DNA of 64,000 bases. Source: Dehalococcoidia bacterium. GTDB taxonomy: Bacteria; Chloroflexota; Dehalococcoidia; Lucifugimonadales; UBA1123. A program made the position numbers and the translations under genes. Positions 43,569 through 51,152 of the stretch are shown here, piece after piece. Under the pieces are notes generated by a model. It did not search any database, was not told where the DNA came from, and saw only the letters and a list, made by a program, of their open reading frames with translations. How positions within the stretch are numbered: position 1 is the stretch's first letter; the number at the start of each line of letters is the position of its first letter. The stretch is taken from assembly GCA_021295915.1 (NCBI GenBank), contig JAGWBK010000012.1, positions 18,616-82,615 on the forward strand. Direction: 5' to 3'.

Positions 43569-45563
43569 TCAGGGCCCGTACACAGTCGATCGACTCCGAC
43601 GAAGCAGATTCTCAGAGAGGCGGCGCCAGAACAGGGCGGTGAGGAGGACCACTGCCGCCGCACCTGCCAGGAGCAGGCTGTACAGTCTGAGCCCGCTGAG
43701 GATGTCCACCGCGACTCCTTCTGCGATCTCGCCTACTTTGGCGTCGATCAGGTGCATCGTCCCGCTGAAGATGCCCCCCATCTGAAGCCCCACCTCGGCA
43801 CGTGCCTGTTCGGCGGCGGCGTCTGCCACCAGCTGCTGAATGGGCCATGTGAGGATGTAGATCAGCCCTGCCGAAATGAGCACGGTCGAGGATGCCCAGA
43901 TAACGCGGCTGCGCCAGGATGATCCCCCAAGAAGACTAGTGAAGACCAGCAGCACCGGCGTCAACAGGTATGCCAGCCACTCATAACTGCTAACCGTGTC
44001 CAATCGCGCCCGTACACCGTCCAGTGCGGCGCCAACACGATTGATGGAGGGACGACTCGATGAAGGCCGATACTTATGAGAGTAACCGTCCCTGAAGAAC
44101 ACCCGAACTCTATCCAGCGCGTGTAACGCATCATCCCTTGCAGACAGGTCGGTTCTCAGGTCCTGGTCGCTGTAGGTCCAGCCCTCGTCCATGACAGATC
44201 TGATGTAGTCCAGGCGTTCCAGCGTCTGCGGTCCGCCGGACCGTTCCAACGCTGCCCGAAGGCGCTCCTCGTCGAACCGGACGGTGTCCGGGATGGACGC
44301 GAGCACGACAGTATGGACCGAGTCGGCAATGCTGTCCTCGGCATGACCCAGGATCTGGTCCACCGAAACTCCAGAGGGAATGCAGCCCGGCAGCGCGTGT
44401 TCGAGTCTTCGCCGGGCGACGGTCGACTCCGCCCTGGTTCCGCAGAACGGCAGCGTGGAAAGCATCCCATGCACGTTTCCGACGACCAGGTCTTCAAGCG
44501 CCGTTGCAGCTTCCCTCTTGTTGAGACTCAGGTCTATCTCAGTCGAGAACCCGTCCGAACGTCCGACTACGTACGGCCCCACGCTGTCGATCAGGTACTC
44601 AGCCTCTCGCTGTACCCATGACGGTGGGGCGGCCTGCCGCAGCGCGCCCATCACTTCGTCAGTAGAAACACTCACGCCATATGGAAGCTCTACCCCTGCT
44701 CCAACCACGCTGGTCAGCACAGGCTCGATTACGCCCGGATAAACGAGCTCGTATGCGTCGACCTCCAGGAGAATGGACTTCGTCTCCTCGACAGCGTTTT
44801 CGATCTGCGAGTCGGTCAGGCTGATCCTGATCTCGAAGCTGTCCGTCTCTCCCACCAAATATGCGGTGAACTCTTCCAGGGCGAGCTCGACCTGGTCGGC
44901 AAGCCACTCGGCGGTCAGGGTGCTCATCACTACCTGGACCATCCTGTCTTCCGCGTCTCCGGAGCTTTCGAACAGGTACAACACCCAGACGGACATGTTC
45001 TCGTTCGCGCTCAGCATCTCGCCCGCAGCCTCCCGAACTCGCGGCTCCAGCTCATGCTCGATTAACAGCGCGTACGCTCCCGACTCGCTCATGAGTTCGT
45101 GCAACTCCCCCGTCACACCCCTGACGTGGTCAGTGTCTGCGCTCACGGCCACGCTGTCCCGGTTTCCGGTGACGTACGCACCCACCTGGAGCATGGCAGA
45201 TGACCCTAGCCTCTCGATGTATTCGACAGATAGGCCGCGATGCACGGCTTCGGCCAATTGCCGTGTGGTCAGACCGGATGCGGCAATAGGATTTTCGCGA
45301 AATATGCCTCCGAACTGTCCTGCATCGACTCGCCGTGCCTCGTCGATTGCCGTCGCGAGCGCATCTACCGTTGTGAACCGATAGACGTGATTCTTCTTCA
45401 CTAGGTCGGGATAGAATTCAGGATCCAGGAGGGTGGTATTCAACCTGATAAGCGCGAGGGACACCAACAGCGACAACAGGAATACGACACCCAATAACAC
45501 GGCTATTCCGCGTCGAATGTAAGTTGCAGTGGGTGTATGGGGTGTGTTTCCGGTGTTTTCCAC
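43569..45563 (-). CDS. Large membrane protein of unknown function
   Basis: A 664-residue protein I cannot assign. It has one N-terminal TM helix (IAVLLGVVFLLSLLVSLAL), then about 450 mostly helical, acidic extracytoplasmic residues in which segments around SVxEYIERLGSS and PPSWVQREAEYLIDSVGPYVVG look like diverged internal repeats. At the C-terminus are three or four TM helices (LAYLLTPVLLVFTSLL, VLISAGLIYILTW, LLLAGAAAVVLLTALFW). Two Cys pairs are not obvious. ATG 45563. It stands alone between the MpaB gene and a divergent permease gene. Confidence 0.75.
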   Translation of the reverse strand: MENTGNTPHTPTATYIRRGIAVLLGVVFLLSLLVSLALIRLNTTLLDPEFYPDLVKKNHVYRFTTVDALATAIDEARRVDAGQFGGIFRENPIAASGLTTRQLAEAVHRGLSVEYIERLGSSAMLQVGAYVTGNRDSVAVSADTDHVRGVTGELHELMSESGAYALLIEHELEPRVREAAGEMLSANENMSVWVLYLFESSGDAEDRMVQVVMSTLTAEWLADQVELALEEFTAYLVGETDSFEIRISLTDSQIENAVEETKSILLEVDAYELVYPGVIEPVLTSVVGAGVELPYGVSVSTDEVMGALRQAAPPSWVQREAEYLIDSVGPYVVGRSDGFSTEIDLSLNKREAATALEDLVVGNVHGMLSTLPFCGTRAESTVARRRLEHALPGCIPSGVSVDQILGHAEDSIADSVHTVVLASIPDTVRFDEERLRAALERSGGPQTLERLDYIRSVMDEGWTYSDQDLRTDLSARDDALHALDRVRVFFRDGYSHKYRPSSSRPSINRVGAALDGVRARLDTVSSYEWLAYLLTPVLLVFTSLLGGSSWRSRVIWASSTVLISAGLIYILTWPIQQLVADAAAEQARAEVGLQMGGIFSGTMHLIDAKVGEIAEGVAVDILSGLRLYSLLLAGAAAVVLLTALFWRRLSENLLRRSRSTVYGP

Positions 45564-45645
45564 AACTCAAGCTCTTGATATAGTATCTCAGTATTTGCAC
45601 CATATTATCAGCAACACGAGCCTGTATCGCCTGTGGGGGGTTGAG

Positions 45646-45688
45646 TTTTCACCCTCACCCCAACCCTCTCCCTGAGGGAGAGGGGGCA
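45646..45688. repeat. Family A palindromic repeat
   Basis: TTTTCACCCTCACCCC arm and CTCTCCCTGAGGGAGAG inverted repeat in the 158-base gap between the divergent membrane protein and permease genes. Confidence 0.85.
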
Positions 45689-45721
45689 CGTTGATCAGAG
45701 TTCAAGTTCGAGGTTTAGCTG

Positions 45722-47464
45722 TTGACGACTTCACACGTAAATCACAACGTCAGGTACGAGCCGGATGAAAGCCCTCCTCGCCTGGTAACCGTTGGCGCCG
45801 GTTTTCAGGCGGCCATGCTGATAGTGGCGCCGGTGGTGCTGACCGTGGTCATAGTGGCCCGTATCGCGGACCAGCCAGAATCTTACATTGCCTGGGGAGC
45901 CTTCGCCGCGCTCCTGGTCAGCGGGATCACCACTATCCTACAAGCCGTGAGGGTGGGGCGTATCGGGTCCGGACACGTCCTTATCATGGGGACGTCGGGC
46001 GCTTTCATCTCGGTATGCGTCGTGGCCCTGGTGAAAGGCGGGCCGGCCATGATGGCGACGCTCATAGTCATATCGTCGCTGTTCCAGTTCATGCTGGCTG
46101 CTCGCCTCTCCCTGCTGCGACGGATCTTCACGCCGGTCGTCACCGGCACCGTGATCATGCTGATCGCCGCGACGGTCATGCCGATAGTGTTCGACACATT
46201 AAAGGACGTCCCTGAAGGGGCGCCGCCGGAGGCTGCGATCCTGGCTGCCGCGGCAACCCTCGTAGTAGTCGCGGGACTGGTTCTGCGGGGTCCTCCTGTC
46301 GTGAGGTTGTGGTCTCCGATAATCGGGATCATAGTCGGGTGTGCAGTGGCGGCGCCATTCGGACTGTACGATGTGCAACAGGTGATCGACGCCCCCTGGT
46401 TTGGGATCCAGGCTGCCGAGTGGCCAGGGTTCCACGTGGTCCCTGATGAGACGCTTCTCGCGCTCATTCCCGCGTTCGTCGTGGTAACCCTTGTCGGCGC
46501 GATAGAGACCATCGGCGACGGCGTAGCAATCCAGCGTGTATCCCAGCGCACTCCGCGGGCGACCGACTTCCGCGTGGTACAGGGCGCGCTCAACGCTGAT
46601 GGTGTGGGGAACCTGCTATCAGGTCTTTTGGGAACGCTGCCCAACACGACCTACTCGTCCAGCATATCGCTTGCCGAGATCACCGGGGTCGCAGCAAGGC
46701 GAGTGGGCGTGGTCATAGGCGTTATATTCATCTTAGTGGCGTTCTTCCCCAAGTTCACAGCCCTGCTGATAGCCATACCGACGCCAGTTGCGGCTGCTTA
46801 CATCACCGTCTTCATAGGTGTGCTTTTCGTGCAGGGGATGAAGATCGTCATACAGGACGGCGTGGACCACCGAAAGGCGGCAATAGTTGGGCTGTCGTTC
46901 TGGATCGGCACGGGCTTCCAGAACGGGTGGATATTCGCCGACCAACTGGGGGACGGGTTCCTCGGAGCGCTGCTCAGCAACGGTATGACTTCGGGGGCGA
47001 TCGTCGCAATTGTGATGATGGTGTTCATCGAGGTGACGGGGCCGAGGCGGAGGCGGCTGGAGACCTCGCTGGACATGGACACTCTGCCCAAGCTGTCGGA
47101 CTTCCTTCGCGGGTTCGCGACCGGATCGGGATGGAATCCAGACTCCGCCGAGCGGCTGGTACTGGTCGGAGAGGAGACGCTGACGAGCCTGTCATCGGAT
47201 GAGAACGGCGTTGGAGACGGGAGAGCGCGCCGGCTCGTCGTAAACGCGCGCAGCAGAGTAGGAGGGGCGGAGCTGGAGTTCATATCCGCATACGAAGGCG
47301 AGAACCTGCAGGACCAGCTTGCATACATGGGAGAGACGCCTGAGATAACGGACGATCGGGAGATTTCATTCCGGCTCTTACGCCACTTCGCGTCCTCAGT
47401 GCATCATCAGAAGTACCACGGTGTGGACATAGTCACTGTGAATGTCGATGCCCAGATGGACTAG
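45722..47464 (+). CDS. NCS2-type nucleobase permease with C-terminal ATPase-like domain
   Basis: 580 residues. Residues about 25-440 form an NCS2 (uracil/xanthine permease) transporter with 12-14 TM segments. The family signature region reads LLGTLPNTTYSSSISLAEITGVAARRVG, preceded by VGAIETIGDG. After a short linker, residues about 455-580 are soluble and resemble a GHKL/anti-sigma-type ATPase-like domain: AERLVLVGEETLTSL (N-box-like), a beta stretch GGAELEFISAYEG, and a final ISFRLLRHFAS...YHGVDIVTVNV. That domain call is an inference. TTG 45722 follows GAGG at 8 bases. The 3' end overlaps the next gene by 32 bases. Confidence 0.82.
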   Translation: MTTSHVNHNVRYEPDESPPRLVTVGAGFQAAMLIVAPVVLTVVIVARIADQPESYIAWGAFAALLVSGITTILQAVRVGRIGSGHVLIMGTSGAFISVCVVALVKGGPAMMATLIVISSLFQFMLAARLSLLRRIFTPVVTGTVIMLIAATVMPIVFDTLKDVPEGAPPEAAILAAAATLVVVAGLVLRGPPVVRLWSPIIGIIVGCAVAAPFGLYDVQQVIDAPWFGIQAAEWPGFHVVPDETLLALIPAFVVVTLVGAIETIGDGVAIQRVSQRTPRATDFRVVQGALNADGVGNLLSGLLGTLPNTTYSSSISLAEITGVAARRVGVVIGVIFILVAFFPKFTALLIAIPTPVAAAYITVFIGVLFVQGMKIVIQDGVDHRKAAIVGLSFWIGTGFQNGWIFADQLGDGFLGALLSNGMTSGAIVAIVMMVFIEVTGPRRRRLETSLDMDTLPKLSDFLRGFATGSGWNPDSAERLVLVGEETLTSLSSDENGVGDGRARRLVVNARSRVGGAELEFISAYEGENLQDQLAYMGETPEITDDREISFRLLRHFASSVHHQKYHGVDIVTVNVDAQMD

Positions 47465-48902
47465 GGTACCTATTGGGTCCGATATAGTATGGAGTGAAAA
47501 TCGCGGTCAGCCCGCCGTCGGTGGACGTCACGTAGAGTTCTCCCCCAGCAATGACAGGACTCGCGGTCGCGGGACCGCCTATGTCTACCTGCCACAGTTT
47601 CGCGCCTGTCCGGGCGTCGATGGTGTAGAGTATGCCGCCGGAGTCGGCCAGGTAGACGAAGTCGGCCCATGCTGACGGTGAGCGTTCGAGGCTCGACTCC
47701 GCGCGAAATTCCCAGATCGGACGACCCGTTGCCAGGTCCAGGGCATACATAACTCCCGAAGCACCAGACACATACACTGTTCCCGACGCCACAGCAGGCT
47801 CGCCTACTAGATTGTCCCCTACCGGCTGATAGCTCCACTCGAACCCCCGCTGGTTGGGAACGTCATCCAGTATCCCCCAGGCGAAGAGCTGGAGACCCAC
47901 CCGTGTCACGAGTTTCTCGAAGGGTTTATCGTCCTTTCGCCAGTCTATCGCCGTCAGCCTTCCCAGCCCGTCGATCGCCAGCACATAAGAGCCGGTCAAG
48001 GCCGGAGAACCGCTGCCCGTCGTCAACTGAAAGTCCAGACGAGGTCTGCCCGTAGTCCTGTCCAGCACGTACAGGTACTTGTCCTCTGACGTGACGGCGA
48101 CCACGTCCTCATTCGCCGCGGGACTTGAGGTTACCCGACCTCCGGTCCTGTAAACCCAGCGCTCTTCTCCCGTCATGGCATCGAGCGCGTAGATACCGAA
48201 GTCGTCAGAGCCGACGTAAAGCTCGCCCCGGTCCACGGCGGGGGACCCGTGTATTGGCCCTCTGGTGCGGTACTCCCACCTCACGTCTCCCGTGTCGACA
48301 TCCAGGGCGAGCACTCGTGCATCCCGGAGCCCGAGGAATACCATGCCTCCTGCTACGGCTACTGACCAGTCGACCGGCCCGGTTGCCTCATGCTCCCACA
48401 CGGTCTCCCCTGTCCTGGCTTCAAGTGCTACCACCCTGTGGTCGCCAGTGCCTATGTACACGCGCCCATCTACCAATGCAGGCGAAGACCTGATGGGCTC
48501 ACGAGCCCTGAACTGCCACATCACCTCGCCGTAGGGCACAGAGCCGCCATGGACGTCGGCGCCAGTGTGGGCAGGGTCGCGCCGGAACATCGCCCATTCC
48601 CTCTCACCGGGCAAGGCACTGATTGTGGACGTGGGCGGCTCCAGCGATGCGAAAGGATCAAAGTTTACGTAGCCGATCCAGCCAACGATAGCGAAAGCGG
48701 CGAGTCCTATTAGCACGTATCGCAGCATCTGGCGACGCCTTAACGCGGTGCCACGCCGCCTCGCACTCTTCTCCGCTTCCTGCAGACTGACCGACTCAGT
48801 GCCAGCTAATGACAAGCGGCATTCGGCACACCACACCGATCCGACAGCGTTGAAGTGTCCACACACGGGACAGACGAGTACCTGGTCCAAGTTGGTGTTC
48901 AA
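47433..48902 (-). CDS. Membrane-anchored PQQ-type beta-propeller with zinc ribbon
   Basis: 489 residues. An N-terminal zinc ribbon, CPVCG...CAEC (11-14 and 26-29), is followed by a charged stretch and one TM helix (VLIGLAAFAIVGWIGYV). At least seven PQQ/BamB-like blades follow: SSPALVDGRVYIG, HRVVALEARTGETVWE, GSPAVDRGELYVGS and similar. The propeller would lie outside the membrane, with the zinc ribbon in the cytoplasm. A scaffold or sensor role is likely; there is no sign of a dehydrogenase active site. The tail overlaps the NCS2 gene end by 32 bases on the opposite strand. Confidence 0.85.
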   Translation of the reverse strand: MNTNLDQVLVCPVCGHFNAVGSVWCAECRLSLAGTESVSLQEAEKSARRRGTALRRRQMLRYVLIGLAAFAIVGWIGYVNFDPFASLEPPTSTISALPGEREWAMFRRDPAHTGADVHGGSVPYGEVMWQFRAREPIRSSPALVDGRVYIGTGDHRVVALEARTGETVWEHEATGPVDWSVAVAGGMVFLGLRDARVLALDVDTGDVRWEYRTRGPIHGSPAVDRGELYVGSDDFGIYALDAMTGEERWVYRTGGRVTSSPAANEDVVAVTSEDKYLYVLDRTTGRPRLDFQLTTGSGSPALTGSYVLAIDGLGRLTAIDWRKDDKPFEKLVTRVGLQLFAWGILDDVPNQRGFEWSYQPVGDNLVGEPAVASGTVYVSGASGVMYALDLATGRPIWEFRAESSLERSPSAWADFVYLADSGGILYTIDARTGAKLWQVDIGGPATASPVIAGGELYVTSTDGGLTAIFTPYYIGPNRYPSPSGHRHSQ

Positions 48903-48930
48903 GTGAATGCGCCCCGGTGACTATGTGAAG

Positions 48931-49803
48931 TCACGGCTGGTCCGAGGATTCGCCGATCTCCTGCATACGCGCCTGAGCTGCTTCTTTCAGCGGCGACCTG
49001 CCCGGCACCGTCATGAGCGTCTCGTAGAGGTGCCTGGCCTCCTGCATAGCGCCTTTCTCCAGGTGGGAGTCTGCGACTTCGGAAATCTTAGTGGGCGTCA
49101 TATGCCACTCGATGCTCTCGACGGCCCGGCGGGCGTTGAACACCTCGCGCTCGCTCAGGAGAGTGCCGGTCGTTCCGTTCGCCATGAGGTAACCTGTGTC
49201 ATCGACGTTTCTCAGGGACAGCGCATACCCCAGTTGATGGGACAGTACGCGAGGCAGCGGCTCATCCATGCCTCCCTCGACCGGTATGAGCGACGCGGTG
49301 TCCTTGAAGAAGATCACATCAAGTCCCCCGATCGTCGCACCGTTTGGCTGAAACTCGTGGATGCAGTACAGGTGGAACATGTTGTGCGCCATGGACTGTC
49401 GAGGCCTGATCAGAGGGTAGAGTTGAAGTGGTACCCCGCGTTGGAATCCGCCTATTACGTACTGGTTGGCGGCAGGCTCCTGAACAACCGACTCCAGGTA
49501 GAAGTTGATACTCGCCTGCTGCCATATCAGGTTCACCTTGGCGAGTATCCTGTCCACGTCCTCGGCAGTCAGCTGGCAGTTAAGAGGTTCCTGTTGTTTG
49601 GACTCAAGCAGGTGGAACCGGACCGGCAACAGACGATACTCGTCGTACAGGAATGCGTCCAGCGCTAGCTGCTGCGCGCGTTCCTCTTCTTCGTTCTGGA
49701 CCCACACGAGCACGCCGCCGACAGTGACCAACGCGATCAACAGTGACAGTGCGACGAACGCTGTCCTCCTGCTGTGCCTACTGTCAGTGTCCAACGACTG
49801 CAC
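48931..49803 (-). CDS. Metzincin-like protein with degenerate zinc site
   Basis: A 290-residue protein with an N-terminal TM or signal anchor (FVALSLLIALVTVGGVLVWV). A matrixin/pappalysin-like domain follows: VNLIWQQASINFYLES, then LSHQLGYALSLRNVDDTGYLMANG. In active metzincins that last stretch is HExxHxxGxxH...M; here the Glu is Gln and the second and third His are Tyr and Asn, while the Met-turn LM remains. It is probably an inactive relative. The C-terminal 60 residues are helical (TPR-like). It lies upstream of the beta-propeller gene in the same direction, so the two may act together outside the cell. Confidence 0.75.
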   Translation of the reverse strand: MQSLDTDSRHSRRTAFVALSLLIALVTVGGVLVWVQNEEEERAQQLALDAFLYDEYRLLPVRFHLLESKQQEPLNCQLTAEDVDRILAKVNLIWQQASINFYLESVVQEPAANQYVIGGFQRGVPLQLYPLIRPRQSMAHNMFHLYCIHEFQPNGATIGGLDVIFFKDTASLIPVEGGMDEPLPRVLSHQLGYALSLRNVDDTGYLMANGTTGTLLSEREVFNARRAVESIEWHMTPTKISEVADSHLEKGAMQEARHLYETLMTVPGRSPLKEAAQARMQEIGESSDQP

Positions 49804-50118
49804 CCATCCCCGTGTTACCTGCGCAGGGCAGGCCCTCCAACCTCAGCGCCATCATATCCCCTGTGGGCCGGAAGGGACAGCATCGGGGATCGCTCAATGC
49901 TGTCCCAGATTAGTAGGTGGACAAAAGGGCAACAATCCTTCCGACAAGCTCAGGACGAACGGATGCGGGCGAGACGCCCGCGCTCCAAGCGTGTACCCAC
50001 CAAATTGACTCAGACTCGCTCGTTCCAGTCTTGGTTGAAGTCCAACTCGACGTGTAATACCATCCGCTACACTGACGCGCCAGCGATTTGGAGTTTGGGT
50101 GGAAGGGGGAAAGAGCTG
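49804..50118. repeat. Gap with family C and E repeats
   Basis: A 315-base gap between divergent genes. 49938-49962 is a family C copy (CCGACAAGCTCAGGACGAACG). 49963-49988 is family E (GCGGGCGAGACGCCCGC followed by GCTCC). The rest carries the promoter of the peroxiredoxin gene. No coding sequence seen. Confidence 0.75.
50031..50060 (+). promoter_or_regulatory. Candidate peroxiredoxin promoter
   Basis: -35 TTGGTT (50031-50036), an 18-base spacer and -10 TAATAC (50055-50060), 59 bases before ATG 50119, which has AAGGGGGA as SD. Confidence 0.4.
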
Positions 50119-50946
50119 ATGGCGTTAACACGACTGCTCTTGGGCGTAGGGTGTGTGCTCCTGTGGACTGCCGTTACGGCCTGCGCCTCAGCAGACCCCG
50201 CAAGTCAGACGACTCCGACCCTGGATGCTGCCTCTCTGGCCGCTCCCTCGCCAGCGGTCCCGGCAGTAGATGCAGCAGTGTCTACCAGCGTTGCGAAGAG
50301 CGATTCGGTCACTGTTCAGGCGGCCAGCGGGTCCGGCATGAGCTCGGATCACTCCAGCGCCACAGTGGAGCCTGTCTCACTTGCCGCGGCTGACGACACG
50401 TCGGGTGCTGAGCTCGATTGCACGGACGAGGCCAACCGGTGCGACCCCGCATGTCTGACCGCCGTGCCAAGCTCAAGACTCCTCCTGCCCGCAGTCGGGG
50501 ACGTGGCCTATAGATTCGACCTTCCAAGCACGGCAGGCCCAACGTATTCTCTGGAATCGTACCGGGGGAAGAGCAATGTCGTTCTCGTGTTCTACCGCGC
50601 CTTCTGGTGAGAGATGTGCAGGGACCAGCTCGTGGAGCTGAACGAGAGCTATGAGGACATCAAGGCGCTGAACGCGGAAATCGTTGCAGTCAGCACTGAC
50701 AGCCTGGCCGACTCTCAATGGGTGATAGACAACGTGGGGCTTGAGTACCCGATTCTCTACGATCCGGAGATTACCACGGTGGCTGACTACGGTGTGTTCA
50801 ACCTTCTCGGCGACGAGCTGGCTACGTCGTCGACGTTCCTTATAGACACGAACGGAGTCATCCGGTGGTTCCACGCCGCAGAGGACCTCGAAGACCAGGT
50901 TCCAACGTCCACAGTGCTGGAGCAACTGAGGCTCCTGGAGAGCTAA
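50119..50946 (+). CDS. Lipoprotein peroxiredoxin-like selenoprotein (in-frame TGA as Sec164)
   Basis: 275 residues when TGA at 50608 is read as selenocysteine. The signal peptide ends in lipobox VTAC (Cys22); then comes a Ser/Ala/Thr-rich linker. The thioredoxin-fold AhpC/TSA domain follows: SYRGKSNVVLVFYRAFW-U-EMCRDQL, giving a U164-x-x-C167 centre exactly where relatives have WCPxCRxQL. It continues EIVAVSTDSLADSQWV and EYPILYDPE. The frame is unbroken on both sides, and a SECIS-like hairpin follows the TGA. It would reduce peroxides or disulfides at the outer face of the membrane. Alternative: a nonsense mutation splitting the gene. Confidence 0.82.
50608..50640 (+). promoter_or_regulatory. 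TGA with downstream SECIS-like hairpin
   Basis: TGA (50608-50610) is followed after 15 bases by CAGCTC-GTG-GAGCTG (50626-50640): a perfect 6-bp stem and a 3-base loop starting with G. The loop lies 22 bases after the TGA, within the usual bacterial SECIS range. Confidence 0.6.
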
Positions 50947-51025
50947 GTTCGGATCGCCCGGTCACGTAATGGAATACTCCTGTCACGCACTATACTCAGT
51001 ACTGACATACCATGATTTTTTATTC

Positions 51026-51054
51026 TTGACATAGCTTTCTTGCTATGCAAGCAT
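51026..51054 (+). promoter_or_regulatory. Candidate promoter/operator upstream of the ABC importer
   Basis: Perfect -35 TTGACA (51026-51031). The -10 is unclear. An inverted repeat CTTGC-TAT-GCAAG (51039-51051) overlaps the promoter region and could bind a regulator. It lies in the 206-base gap after the peroxiredoxin gene, which is visibly AT-rich around 51010-51030. Confidence 0.35.
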
Positions 51055-51152
51055 GTGCCTCAATTTATGGGGATCCTGTAGGGAACACGTTCAGGACAGG
51101 AGGGGGCAAAACTTACGGACAGGTCTGGGTAGCTTAGGCAGGAGGTTGGTAG

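Noticed and set aside
50614-50946. A separate small thioredoxin-like gene after the TGA
   Set aside because: It is in the same frame as the upstream gene, lacks its own start signal and begins in the middle of the conserved active site.
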